From Cylindrospermum sp. FACHB-282 (GTDB lineage Bacteria > Cyanobacteriota > Cyanobacteriia > Cyanobacteriales > Nostocaceae): 64,000 nt of DNA. This document shows, one piece after another, positions 1 through 9,277 of the stretch (its first letter is position 1; each line of letters begins with the position of its first letter). The stretch spans positions 1 through 64,000 of the forward strand of contig NZ_JACJRJ010000033.1 in assembly GCF_014697195.1 (NCBI RefSeq), read 5' to 3'. Under the pieces are notes generated by a model. It saw only the letters and a program-made list of their open reading frames with translations, was not told the DNA's origin and ran no database searches. The translations under genes and the position numbers were made by a program.

Positions 1-1
1 C

Positions 2-97
2 GTGGGTATCCCGGAGGCTCTAAACGCCTGTGGAGAACTTGTAAGTCCTGAATTACTTCAGGCAGAGATCGTTGAAGCAGGAATCACGCGACTTTGA
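2..97 (+). pseudogene. tnpB: 3' end of a TnpB-family (IS200/IS605) gene, cut by the window edge
   Basis: A frame open from the window edge reads VGIPEALNACGELVSPELL and continues to ITRL followed by TGA. This matches the usual C-terminal tail of cyanobacterial TnpB proteins, which are RNA-guided nucleases of IS200/IS605 elements. Only 31 residues are visible, so whether the gene is intact upstream cannot be judged. Two hairpins overlap or follow the stop, as expected for the right end of such an element. The tail differs from that of the second tnpB near 57.7 kb, so the two belong to different element types. Confidence 0.6.
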
Positions 98-140
98 GTC
101 GTGTGAGGTTCAATGATACTTTCCCGGTGAGAAAGCGGGA
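85..140 (+). repeat. Right-end hairpins of the IS200/IS605-type element
   Basis: CACGCGACT at 85-93 pairs with AGTCGTGTG at 97-105, with one mismatch and a loop of TTG. TCCCG at 122-126 pairs with CGGGA at 136-140. Subterminal hairpins mark the right ends of IS200/IS605 elements, and there they also form the 3' part of the guide (omega) RNA. The exact element end, probably near 140-150, was not determined. Confidence 0.45.
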
Positions 141-150
141 GATTCTACAT

Positions 151-1938
151 TTACAAAAAAATTGTGCCTTGCAGCAGAGAAAGGCCGATATCTAATATCC
201 AAAATCCGAATCTAACTATAGTGTCGGGGGATTTTGGCTTGACGGTGTTTGTTCCGTTAATATTATCACCCATTACTGCTGCTAATTCTTTGGTACTCAA
301 GGACTGGACAAGACTCAAACCGAGAGATTTACTAGAAATGCTTTTGGCATAGGCGGCGTTAAGGTATGAAGTGTATTGTGATTTTCCCGCTACATAGGTT
401 TGGAAAAAAGGCAAACTCAAAACTTTCATGTAACGACGTGCAAGAGATGCATCACCAACCATCTCCGCGGGTAAGGCTACTTGCTCACTTCCAGGGTTAC
501 TATTGCCAATGGTGGAGAAATGGGTTGCACCAATGAGGATGAGGAGATATTTGTGTGCATTAGCGAACCAGGAGAAGGGAAGGATTTGTTCAGATAATGC
601 TGGGGCGACAGTATCTTCACTACTACCGACAAGTAACACAGGGGTTTTTATTTGGCTTAAGCCCAGTTTGCCAAAAATAGAGCTGGTCATGGGATTAACT
701 GCGATCGCCGCTTTAACTCTCTCATCCCCCAAGTCATACTCTTTGCCAGACTGGTCTACACTCAATTCTAAAGCGCGACATTGCAGTAGTAAAGACATAT
801 TCCAGGTATCTTGTAGTGAATCTGGCTGACAGTCTTCCCTTAATTGCTCAAAGTTAATTTTTGCCCCTGCTAAAGCTAAAGCGGTGTAACCACCAAAAGA
901 TTGACCAAATACGCCCACTTGTTGCAGATTTAACCGACCCTGAAACCTGGAATCAGCTTGGTTACTCTTTTCCAGTTGGTCTAGGATGTATTTTACATCC
1001 CTTGGTCGGTCTTTAAATTCATCTGGTGCTGCTACTTCACCGGCGCTACCATTCAGCAGCGATTGTAATTGTTTAGCATCACTACCCGGATGATTGGGAA
1101 CAACGACAGCAAAGCCGTGGGAAGCTAGGTGAGTGGCTAAATAGCGAAAGTTGCTGCTGTCTAAACCCAAACCATGAGAAATCACAATTACGGGTGCGGG
1201 ACTGTGGACATTAGGAACATAAACATCTGTTAACAACAGCCGATTGCGCGTTAAGTCGAAAAACCTCAGCGGATACTTTTGCAGTTTAAACTGTCCCTCT
1301 GTCTGTAAATCTGGCAATGAGGATAAATTTGCAGCTGGGATGGTAGCAGCTTCTATGTTTGACTGTTTTGTAACTAAAGCGATCGCCCGGCTGGTTTCGC
1401 TGATCAGTTTTTCCAGTTCTCCAGCTATTCCCAGACTATGGACTAAATCAATATGAATGCTGTTGGTGGGATACTTACGCAACAGATTCAACAGCGTCAA
1501 CCCTCCTGGTTCCGCAGTTGCTAAAATCAACGCTGATCGCAAAGTCTGAAGTTTCGATTCTGCTTGACGAGATGGGGTTTTAATTAATTTTGCCAATCGG
1601 CGCAGTAGAAATTCCCCTTGGGCTGTGTAGAGAAATTGCGAAACCACTGCTGGACTAACTTTTACAGGCTGAAGTAATACCTGCCGCAATTCCTGGAGTT
1701 GTGGCGCTTGCAGATACTGTTGATATTTTCTCAACTCGTCATTAATGGCACCAGTTTTTGCGTAGTTCTCTAAAATACTGACGCTCAAAGTTAGTTTTAG
1801 GGGTGAATAAGATGCATATATTCGCTCTGCTGCCATGACAGAATTACTGAAACCAAATATAGGCAACAGTATCGCAAGAGCCAGCGATAGCAAACTTTTT
1901 CTCAGGGTGCTGGCCCAATTACCAAACAGACTATTCAT
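151..1938 (-). CDS. Secreted DUF1400-type alpha/beta hydrolase (lipase/PAF-acetylhydrolase-like)
   Basis: 595 residues. An N-terminal signal segment (about 12-36, ending SVMA) is followed by a cyanobacterial DUF1400 helical region (about 40-200), then an alpha/beta-hydrolase fold. The nucleophile elbow is GQSFGG with Ser347; SHGLGLD near 254-260 forms the oxyanion region; SSEDTVAP and GATHFS near 440-475 supply likely Asp and His. The substrate is unknown; the family resembles platelet-activating-factor acetylhydrolases. The last 20 or so residues read through a dispersed CCAAAATCC-type repeat (FGFWILDIG) and stop just beside the IS right end, so the native C-terminus has probably been replaced. 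No operon partner is evident. Confidence 0.8.
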   Translation of the reverse strand: MNSLFGNWASTLRKSLLSLALAILLPIFGFSNSVMAAERIYASYSPLKLTLSVSILENYAKTGAINDELRKYQQYLQAPQLQELRQVLLQPVKVSPAVVSQFLYTAQGEFLLRRLAKLIKTPSRQAESKLQTLRSALILATAEPGGLTLLNLLRKYPTNSIHIDLVHSLGIAGELEKLISETSRAIALVTKQSNIEAATIPAANLSSLPDLQTEGQFKLQKYPLRFFDLTRNRLLLTDVYVPNVHSPAPVIVISHGLGLDSSNFRYLATHLASHGFAVVVPNHPGSDAKQLQSLLNGSAGEVAAPDEFKDRPRDVKYILDQLEKSNQADSRFQGRLNLQQVGVFGQSFGGYTALALAGAKINFEQLREDCQPDSLQDTWNMSLLLQCRALELSVDQSGKEYDLGDERVKAAIAVNPMTSSIFGKLGLSQIKTPVLLVGSSEDTVAPALSEQILPFSWFANAHKYLLILIGATHFSTIGNSNPGSEQVALPAEMVGDASLARRYMKVLSLPFFQTYVAGKSQYTSYLNAAYAKSISSKSLGLSLVQSLSTKELAAVMGDNINGTNTVKPKSPDTIVRFGFWILDIGLSLLQGTIFL

Positions 1939-2275
1939 CGCTCAACTTTTTTCGGTGATGTTGTTTAGCGAGGCGTTAGTTTTGGTAGTTATTCAAGCAC
2001 CCTGATTCGTTTACTTAATATTAAACGCCTCAGTTTTATGGAATTTTTTTCGAGCTTTGTTTCTGTAGAACAAAACTTCAAAACTTAAATGCTATAGAGC
2101 TACTCATGTAGGCAAAATATCCACCAGACAAGAGTTTGAGTCTACTTAGCTGCATTTACTTTAAAAGTATAACAAACAAAAAAATACGTCACCTCAGTAT
2201 TTATAATGTAGCTTTAGATGTAAAATAAATTTTCCCCAGAGAATAATCACAGTACCATGGTGAAAATAATTTTTA
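1939..2275. other. Gene-free spacer, 337 bp
   Basis: AT-rich spacer between two minus-strand genes. I see no open frame with protein-like composition, no RNA gene and no clear terminator hairpin. The promoter of the DUF1400 hydrolase should lie in its left part. Confidence 0.5.
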
Positions 2276-3196
2276 TTAATGAGATTTTCCTAAAGCAATT
2301 GTCCCTGAACCAGCAACAACTAGCAATGCTCCCAAAATTCCTATTGATTTCAGGTGTTCTGGGGGTATTAAAGTAGGTGCAATTCCTGACACTAGCCAAA
2401 CTGAAATTAAGGTAATAATGGGGGTTAAAGCTAAGACAGCACTCACTCGTGACGCTTGCCAGTGTTCTAATGATTCGGCAAAAGCACCATAGGCAATCAG
2501 AGTATTTAAGGCGCAAAAAATTAACATTCCTAAATCTAAAGGGTCAAGGGTGAGCAGTGATTTTAATTTGGCGAAAGGAGTGAATAATAAAGCACATCCG
2601 CCGTAAATAATCAGCATGATGCTTGAGGAAGATAAAGATTGCAATAGCTGCTTTTGGGCCAAAGCATATATAGCCCATGCTGCGGCTGATAGTATAACCA
2701 AGCCACTACCAAGAAGATATTTACTAGGTGCTGTGATTAAATTCGTTAGCTGTGAGTGAAAAAATAAAGCCAACCCCAGAGTGCTCACAGTGACCCCTAG
2801 CCATTGACTCAGGGTGTAACGTTCTTTGAAAATCGCCAAACCGCCGAAACCCAATAAAACAGGTGCTAACTGAATCAAGACCTGGGCGTTAGCGGGGGCT
2901 GTGAGGGCTAAACCTTGGGTAAATAAAACGTAATTACTTGCCAAGAATATAGTAGTGATCGCTATTAATTTTCCAGAAGCAGAACCCAGCTGTTGTAAAG
3001 TGGGTAACTTTCCTGTCACCCCTAAATATGTAGCCAGCAAGGTAAACGCCACTAAAAAGCGAAACCAAACGACTGTGTAGACATCTAGCACTTGTAGCGT
3101 CACCGTCAGGGCAATAGGTAGAATTCCCCACAAAAAAACCGTTACCAGGGATAAAGCCAGCCCTAAACGCCAGCGACCGGAACTTTGATGCATCAT
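2276..3196 (-). CDS. EamA/DMT-superfamily membrane transporter
   Basis: 306 residues with about ten hydrophobic segments arranged as two EamA repeats of roughly 140 residues each. Typical features are the early segment VFLWGILPIALTV, a VWFRFLVAF helix, the motif ALTAPANAQVLIQLAPVL in the first half, and VSAVLALTPIITLISVWL in the second. Members export or import metabolites such as amino acids or sugars across the inner membrane; the substrate cannot be predicted here. The start is followed by a Met-Met-His sequence, so a start one codon downstream is equally possible. It is a stand-alone gene. Confidence 0.85.
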   Translation of the reverse strand: MMHQSSGRWRLGLALSLVTVFLWGILPIALTVTLQVLDVYTVVWFRFLVAFTLLATYLGVTGKLPTLQQLGSASGKLIAITTIFLASNYVLFTQGLALTAPANAQVLIQLAPVLLGFGGLAIFKERYTLSQWLGVTVSTLGLALFFHSQLTNLITAPSKYLLGSGLVILSAAAWAIYALAQKQLLQSLSSSSIMLIIYGGCALLFTPFAKLKSLLTLDPLDLGMLIFCALNTLIAYGAFAESLEHWQASRVSAVLALTPIITLISVWLVSGIAPTLIPPEHLKSIGILGALLVVAGSGTIALGKSH

Positions 3197-3462
3197 TGAG
3201 TTAAGAGTTAAGGGTTAATGGTTAATAATACTTAATATTTCTGACTTTGGACTATAGCAGTTTGCACTGGAGTCTAAATATAGAACCTAACCGTTAATTA
3301 ACCCCTAACCCTCCCTGCAAGGTGAGGGAAGCAGAAAAAATGGGTGTTAGTTGCAATGAAAATACTTTTCAAAGCCTCTCTCCACATTTTAAATTGGGGG
3401 ATTTATTAGGGCTGAACATTACATAGTTTTTATGTGCAGCCCTGAATATTCTGGACGCAATA

Positions 3463-4032
3463 TTACAGCAGTAAACCAGGTGGTATCAGCACTGTGTCAA
3501 TAACGTGAATATAGCCATTCCTGGCTTTAACATTTAGCTTTTTAAATTTGGCCTTACCGATTTCTAAATGACCTTTCTTACTCTTAAATTCCACCAGTCC
3601 ACCTGCATAAGTCTTAATTTTTCCAGGCTTGATTTTTTTATAATCAATTGAGCCATAAAGAACGTGATAAGTCAAAATCTGCTGTAACACCAGTTTGTTT
3701 TCTGGTCTGAGGAGTTTTGCTAAAGTAGCCGGTGGTAAAGCCGCGAATGCAGCATCAGAGGGGATAAAAACAGTTAATAATCTATTGCTAGAGAGGGTTT
3801 CTACTAGTCCAGCCCTTTCGATAGCCTTAACAAAGGTATTGCAGCCGCAGAGAGAGTTACTACTAGCAACTTCGACAATTGAACCTACCTGAATCACTGA
3901 AGTAACTGGTGCCGGGTGTACGGCTTCTTGATGATGTTTCTTTTTAGCCCAAGAAGGAGAACCGGCTAAAAGACTAGTTGCAGCGATCGCTATACCAGCT
4001 GTTGTAATAAGTAAGCGGTGAGATGCTTTCAT
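3463..4032 (-). CDS. Secreted fasciclin (FAS1) domain protein
   Basis: 189 residues. A signal peptide (about 1-29, ending GSPSWA) precedes a basic KKKHH stretch and a single FAS1 domain (about 45-187). The domain shows the usual elements: an N-terminal IVEVASSN..FVKAIERAGL region, TVFIPSDAAFAALPPATLAKLL, a YHVLYG segment, and the C-terminal VIDTVLIPPGLL strand. FAS1 proteins act in adhesion or cell-envelope interactions; the cyanobacterial members are periplasmic or surface-bound and poorly characterised. A 9-bp-stem hairpin lies in the leader just upstream of the start. Confidence 0.88.
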   Translation of the reverse strand: MKASHRLLITTAGIAIAATSLLAGSPSWAKKKHHQEAVHPAPVTSVIQVGSIVEVASSNSLCGCNTFVKAIERAGLVETLSSNRLLTVFIPSDAAFAALPPATLAKLLRPENKLVLQQILTYHVLYGSIDYKKIKPGKIKTYAGGLVEFKSKKGHLEIGKAKFKKLNVKARNGYIHVIDTVLIPPGLLL

Positions 4033-4066
4033 GAATGTAAACCTGGTAAAATTTGCACTGGAGAAT

Positions 4067-4092
4067 GGAGATTTTCGCTAATAAAAATCTCC
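4067..4092 (-). repeat. Hairpin in the leader of the fasciclin gene
   Basis: GGAGATTTT at 4067-4075 pairs perfectly with AAAATCTCC at 4084-4092, leaving an 8-nt loop. It lies 35 bp before the fasciclin start codon, so if transcribed it would sit in the 5' untranslated region. A role in mRNA stability or translation is only a guess. Confidence 0.35.
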
Positions 4093-4445
4093 TGTGATGG
4101 CTGAAAATGCCTGACAGGTAATTGCTTTTGAGAAAGCTAATATAGTATTCTAAGACACTGAGAGCTTACCGTGAGTATTGACCGAGTTTACAGATTGTAG
4201 GTTCCCCAACAAATTGACACCGGAGATTATTTATACCACTTAAATTTATTCAAACCCCCTCACGATGGGATTAAACAGAACTATTGGTTAACCTCTGTTA
4301 CTTTTTCGTGTATACAGGGAATTATGTATTTATGTGTCTTAAATGCCCAAATATGGTTGATTCCCATAAACAACAAAGCCCAGATGTCAAGGGAATCTAA
4401 CCATTGAGCGAGTAAAAGCCCTGAAATCCCCGCCCGAATTCAGGA
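4093..4445. other. Gene-free divergent spacer
   Basis: Spacer between the minus-strand fasciclin gene and the plus-strand hybrid kinase, so promoters for both should lie here. I see no coding potential, RNA gene or convincing operator. Confidence 0.4.
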
Positions 4446-7400
4446 TTGATCATCAGCAAAAAATTCCCATTCGATAACCCCCAAGCAAATGAGCCACAGT
4501 CGAGTATGAGCGAAATGCCAGAGAGAGCAAACCCCCAGGAAGCTGTAGAGCAAAAGGAAGAACAGTCTAGCGGTGGAGTGAGTGAGTGGATGGGAGCAAA
4601 CACTGACAAAGGAGAAATGGATCTGCATGAGAGTAAAGCATACTTACAGCAGGCAATTGAATATGCTCCTGTGGCGATCGCCATGTTTGATCGAGAAATG
4701 CGCTATCTGGCTGTAAGTAGCAAATGGCTGTCGGAGTATAATCTCACCGATGAGGTGATCGGACGCTCTCACTACGAGGTATTTCCTGACATTCCTCCAA
4801 AATGGAAGCAGATGCATCAGCGGTGTTTAGCAGGAGCTATCGAACAACGTGATGAAGATCCTTTTCCACGGGCAGACGGGTCTGTAGAGTGGGTGCGCTG
4901 GTCAATCCGCCCTTGGCATCAGGCCAGCGGTGAAATCGGCGGCATTATTTTGTTCAGCGAGAACATCACTCAGCGCAAAAAAGCGGAAGAAGCACTACGG
5001 GAAAATAACTTGCTGTTGCGCTCCATTTTGGAAAGTATACCAGAGTCAATTGTTGTTAAAGATTGTCAAGGGCGTCATGTCGCCCTCAATACCAATTTGG
5101 CAAATTTTTTTGGCAAGCCAATTGAGGAGATCATCGGCAAAGACGATACTGAACTTCTACCACCTGACGTTGCCTGTAAAATCATGGCAAAAGACCGCCA
5201 GATTCTCACAACAGGCATTAGCGAGACTTACGAAGAAGAGGTCTCTAATGAGGACTATAGGGGCACCTTTCTCACCACAAAGGCTCCTTGGCGGGATACT
5301 CATGGCAACATTCTCGGCATCATTGCCACAACACGAAATATTACCGAACAGCAAGCTGCGCTGCGCGAACGCAAACAAGCTGAAGCAGCCCTGCGGGAAA
5401 ACAACTTGCTGTTACGCTCCATTTTGGAAAGTACACCAGACTTAATTGTTGTTAAAGATTGTGAGGGTCATTATGTCGCCCTCAATTCCAATGCGGCGAA
5501 ATTTATTGGCAAGTCAGTAGAAGATTTCATTAACAAAGACGATTTTGAAATGTTCCCGGCTGACGTTGCCCGTGAAATGATCACAAAAGATTCCCAGATT
5601 CTCGCAACAGGCATTACCGAAAGTTATGAGGAATATCTTTCTAATGGTAATGAGAGCGGAATCTTTCTAACTACTAAGGGGCCTTGGCGGGATGCAGAGG
5701 GTAATAATCTTGGCATCATCGCCACCACCAGAAATATTACTGAACGCAAACAAGCCGAGATAGCACTTCAATATAGCGAAGGGCGATTTCGCTCACTGAT
5801 TGAAGCAACTACCAATATTGTCTGGGTTGCTAATGCAGAAGGTGAGTTTGTCACTGAACAAATTCAATGGAGTACATTTACCGGACAGTCCTTTGAAGAA
5901 TCTAGAGGATTTGGCTGGCTGAATCAGATTCATCCCGAAGATCGAGCTTACACCCTAGATGTTTGGTCAAAAGCCCTGAATAATCAGGCACTTTATGAAA
6001 TTGAGTATCGCGTGCGCCGTGAAAATGGCGAGTACTGCTACATGAATGCACGAGCTGTGCCGATTTTCTACGATGATGGCAATATCCGAGAGTGGATTGG
6101 CATCAATACCGACATTACTGAGCGCAAGCAAGCAGAAATCGCCCTTGCCCAAGCCAAGGAGGCAGCGGAAGCAGCGAGTTACGCAAAAAGCGAATTTCTG
6201 GCTAACATGAGCCATGAATTGCGTACACCCCTCAATGGCATCTTGGGCTATGCTCAAGTTCTTCAGCGTTCCAAACACTTGCACGAAGAAGAGCGATCGC
6301 GCATTGATATAATTTACCAATGCGGTTCGCATTTATTGACCTTAATCAATGACATCCTGGATCTGTCTAAAATTGAAGCGCAAAAAGTGGAACTCATGGT
6401 AACAGATTTTCACTTCCCGGCGTTTCTGCAAGGTGTAGCTGAGATGTGCCGCATCAGAGCCGAACTCAAGAACATTCAGTTTTACTATCAATTAGCTTCA
6501 GAAGTACCCATTGGCATCCGTGCCGATGAAAAACGCCTGCGGCAAGTATTGATCAACCTTTTAAGCAATGCCATCAAATTTACCGATGCAGGCGGCGTCA
6601 ACTTTACAATTAGTTATGCCGCTGAAGGCAAAATTCGCTTTGAAGTCCGCGACACGGGAATGGGCATCCCCCAGGGAAAACTCCAAGCTATTTTTCTACC
6701 CTTTGAGCAAGTGGGAGACAGCCGCAGACAGACTGAGGGCACCGGCTTGGGATTGGCAATTAGTCAAAAAATTGTTGAATTAATGGGCAGCACCATTCAG
6801 GTTCAGAGTGAGTTGGGCATTGGCAGTATTTTCTGGTTTGATGTCAACCTGCCCACAGCTGATGAGTGGGTCAAAACATCTCAAGCCGATGATTATGGAC
6901 AAATTATCGGCATCAAAGGTTGTAGACCAAAGGTTCTCATCGTTGATGACAAATGGGAAAATCGCTCAGTCATCGATAATTTGCTCAGTCCCATCGGCTT
7001 TGATGTGACTGAAGCTAGCGATGGAGTAGAAGGCTGGCAGAAAGTTTCCGAAATTCAGCCAGATATTGTCATCACTGACATACTGATGCCAGAACTTGAT
7101 GGATTCGCGCTCATCAAACGCATTCGCTCCTCAGAAGCCGTCAAAAACATCGCCATCATTGTTTCGTCAGCAAGTGTGTTTGAAACTGATCAACATCGCA
7201 GCTTAGAAGTAGGAGGAGATGATTTTCTGTCTAAGCCTGTAGAGGCAGTAGTTCTGTTCCAGAAATTGCGGAAACTTCTTCATCTGGAATGGATGTATGA
7301 AGAACAGAAGACTGTAAGCCACCTAGGGAGAGATAATGCTGGACTAGTCGCTCCACCTACACCAGAACTAGAAATCCTGTACAACTTAGTCAGGAAAGGC

Positions 7401-7550
7401 AACTTCAAAGGAATTATTAAACAAGCAGCATTGCTTGAACAAATGGATGAACAATATATCCCCTTTGCCAAAAAATTGCATAAACTAGCAAAAGGTTTTC
7501 AAGACCAAGAAATTCTAGCACTCATTCAATCTTATCAATCAGCATTATGA
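4446..7550 (+). CDS. Four-PAS hybrid histidine kinase with C-terminal receiver
   Basis: 1034 residues from a TTG codon; ATG codons at residues 21 and 24 (4506 and 4515) are plausible alternatives and no start has a clear Shine-Dalgarno. Four PAS/PAC units (about 58-175, 185-305, 320-435, 445-565) end in TERKQAE-type linkers. A HisKA domain follows with phospho-acceptor His590 in SHELRTPL, then an ATPase domain (NLLSNAIKFT, DTGMGIP, GTGLGLAIS) and a receiver with phospho-Asp878 in ITDILMPELDG. No membrane segment is seen, so it is probably a cytosolic sensor. PAS2 and PAS3 are near copies. Its stop overlaps the next gene's start, which suggests the two act in one phosphorelay. Confidence 0.9.
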   Translation: MIISKKFPFDNPQANEPQSSMSEMPERANPQEAVEQKEEQSSGGVSEWMGANTDKGEMDLHESKAYLQQAIEYAPVAIAMFDREMRYLAVSSKWLSEYNLTDEVIGRSHYEVFPDIPPKWKQMHQRCLAGAIEQRDEDPFPRADGSVEWVRWSIRPWHQASGEIGGIILFSENITQRKKAEEALRENNLLLRSILESIPESIVVKDCQGRHVALNTNLANFFGKPIEEIIGKDDTELLPPDVACKIMAKDRQILTTGISETYEEEVSNEDYRGTFLTTKAPWRDTHGNILGIIATTRNITEQQAALRERKQAEAALRENNLLLRSILESTPDLIVVKDCEGHYVALNSNAAKFIGKSVEDFINKDDFEMFPADVAREMITKDSQILATGITESYEEYLSNGNESGIFLTTKGPWRDAEGNNLGIIATTRNITERKQAEIALQYSEGRFRSLIEATTNIVWVANAEGEFVTEQIQWSTFTGQSFEESRGFGWLNQIHPEDRAYTLDVWSKALNNQALYEIEYRVRRENGEYCYMNARAVPIFYDDGNIREWIGINTDITERKQAEIALAQAKEAAEAASYAKSEFLANMSHELRTPLNGILGYAQVLQRSKHLHEEERSRIDIIYQCGSHLLTLINDILDLSKIEAQKVELMVTDFHFPAFLQGVAEMCRIRAELKNIQFYYQLASEVPIGIRADEKRLRQVLINLLSNAIKFTDAGGVNFTISYAAEGKIRFEVRDTGMGIPQGKLQAIFLPFEQVGDSRRQTEGTGLGLAISQKIVELMGSTIQVQSELGIGSIFWFDVNLPTADEWVKTSQADDYGQIIGIKGCRPKVLIVDDKWENRSVIDNLLSPIGFDVTEASDGVEGWQKVSEIQPDIVITDILMPELDGFALIKRIRSSEAVKNIAIIVSSASVFETDQHRSLEVGGDDFLSKPVEAVVLFQKLRKLLHLEWMYEEQKTVSHLGRDNAGLVAPPTPELEILYNLVRKGNFKGIIKQAALLEQMDEQYIPFAKKLHKLAKGFQDQEILALIQSYQSAL
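4995..5786 (+). repeat. Tandem duplication of a PAS-coding unit (396-bp period)
   Basis: The DNA coding for ENNLLLRSILES begins at about 4998 and recurs at about 5394, exactly 396 bp (132 codons) later, with only a few silent changes. The two units stay similar across the whole PAS/PAC domain. This shows a comparatively recent internal duplication of PAS2/PAS3. Confidence 0.65.
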
Positions 7551-8917
7551 ATCTAACACCTGATCAAATAGCAACAGTTCTCATTGTTGATGATAATCCT
7601 GCAAATTTAAGTGTTTTATCTGATGCCCTGGATCTAGCTGGGTTAGAAGTATGGGTAGCAAAATCTGGAAAAGTAGCTCTGGAACGGGTCGAATATGCGC
7701 TACCAAATTTAATTTTGTTGGATGTGATGATGCCAGAGATGGATGGATTTGAAACCTGTCGTCAATTAAAGATAAATCCAGCAACTAAAGATATTCCTGT
7801 TATCTTTATGACGGCACTTTCCGACACTGCTAATAAGGTCAAAGGATTTCAGACGGGCGCGGTGGACTATATTACTAAGCCCTTCCAGCAAGAGGAAGTG
7901 CTATCACGGGTTAAATTGCACTTAAAGCTGCATGATTTATCTGAAAAATTAGAGCAGAAAAATCTACTTTTAGCGCAAAAAATTGCAGAGGTAAGCCTTG
8001 CATATCATGACTTGAAACTGACGCAAATCAAACTAATTCAAAGTGAAAAACTTTCTAGTTTAGGACAAATAGTTACTGGAATTGCCCATGAGATTAATAA
8101 TCCTGTAAATTTCATTTATGGGAATCTAATTCATGCTAGTCTACATAACCAAGAAGTGTTGAAACTCCTGCAAGTCTATCAGGAAGAATACCCAAATCCT
8201 ACCCCACGAATTCAAGCAGAACTTGAAAATATTGATTTAGATTTTATCCAAGGTGACTTGTTAAAGCTGTTGAACTCAATGGATGTTGGTGTACAACGCA
8301 TTCGCGAAATCCTCAAATCTATGCGGATTTTCTCCCGTGTCTACGAAGCTGAAATGAAAGCAGTTAACATCCATGAAGCTATTAATAGCACACTCACTCT
8401 TTTGAATTACCGCCTCAAACCAAAACCAGAGCATCCGGGAATCGAAGTGATTAAAGAGTATTGTCAGATGCCATTAGTTGAATGCTATGCAGGACAACTA
8501 AATCAAGTGTTTATGAATATTCTTTCTAATGCCATTGATGCACTGGATAAATATAACCTACAGCGTTCATTTGCCGATATTCAGAAGCAACCAAGTCGAA
8601 TTCACATTCGCACTAAAATGATAGGAGATGAATGGGTTGCCATCCACATCGCTGATAATGGTTCCGGTATCAGTGAAGAAGTAAAAGAAAAGTTGTTTAA
8701 TCCCTTCTTTACAACTAAAGCTATCGGCAAAGGAGCCGGATTGGGTTTGTCTATCAGTCACCAGATTGTTGTAGAAAAGCATGGTGGCAGTCTCTACTAC
8801 CAATCAACACCAGAAAAAGAAACAGAATTTGTGATTAAAATTCCCATTCGTCAGCAAGTTTCCCAAGTTTCTTCTACTGCTGCACCTAGGGATTATCATT
8901 TAACTCCTGGTGCTTGA
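7547..8917 (+). CDS. Receiver-histidine kinase (REC-HisKA-HATPase)
   Basis: 456 residues. The ATG overlaps the upstream stop as ATGA, indicating translational coupling. A receiver at about 10-130 carries Asp59 in LLDVMMPEMDG and Lys in DYITKPF. A coiled linker (KLEQKNLLLAQKIAEVSLAY) leads to a histidine-kinase core with His181 in GIAHEINNPVNF and an ATPase with ADNGSGIS and GLGLSIS. Such receiver-kinases are common in cyanobacteria and pass on signals from an upstream hybrid kinase. The core closely resembles the kinase near 42 kb (both have SEK.SSLGQ and HEINNPVNFI), so the two are paralogues. No output partner is adjacent. Confidence 0.9.
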   Translation: MNLTPDQIATVLIVDDNPANLSVLSDALDLAGLEVWVAKSGKVALERVEYALPNLILLDVMMPEMDGFETCRQLKINPATKDIPVIFMTALSDTANKVKGFQTGAVDYITKPFQQEEVLSRVKLHLKLHDLSEKLEQKNLLLAQKIAEVSLAYHDLKLTQIKLIQSEKLSSLGQIVTGIAHEINNPVNFIYGNLIHASLHNQEVLKLLQVYQEEYPNPTPRIQAELENIDLDFIQGDLLKLLNSMDVGVQRIREILKSMRIFSRVYEAEMKAVNIHEAINSTLTLLNYRLKPKPEHPGIEVIKEYCQMPLVECYAGQLNQVFMNILSNAIDALDKYNLQRSFADIQKQPSRIHIRTKMIGDEWVAIHIADNGSGISEEVKEKLFNPFFTTKAIGKGAGLGLSISHQIVVEKHGGSLYYQSTPEKETEFVIKIPIRQQVSQVSSTAAPRDYHLTPGA

Positions 8918-9039
8918 GTTATCTGCATAGAGGGTGTTAGGGAAATGCAGTAATGCACCGCCATTATGGGAATAAAGATGGTGCGCTACACTTCGTTAAT
9001 GCCCGCATAAATATTTAATAGTATTGTATATGTTGTTGA

Positions 9040-9234
9040 TTGTCTGAAGTTTATAAAAATTACTTAAAATCTATCCTAAATATTGAGCTTTGGAAAATAT
9101 GCACCGCCTCAGCCTCAGCACCAACATTTTTCCCTCCTGACGAACTCCCCTACAACTCTGAGGAATATCTTCCCCAGATTGATGGTGGGGTAGTGGCTAA
9201 TAACCCAGATTTGGCTGCGATCGCCATTGACTAA
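9040..9234 (+). pseudogene. Remnant of a patatin-like phospholipase
   Basis: The short frame reads LWKICTASASAPTFFPP, then IDGGVVANNPDLAAIAID and a stop. This matches the C-terminal half of the patatin catalytic domain: the SAAPTYFPP segment and the DGG motif with the catalytic Asp. The GxSxG nucleophile half is missing and nothing upstream extends it, so this is a relic. The tail merges with two HIP1 sites. Confidence 0.6.
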
Positions 9235-9277
9235 TGAAGCGATCGCCCCCATCAAAAGAGTTGACAAATTATTAATA

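Noticed and set aside
4930-5445. 171-codon plus-strand frame within the first hybrid kinase
   Set aside because: Shadow of the duplicated PAS units in a different frame; the repeat of its sequence follows the PAS period.
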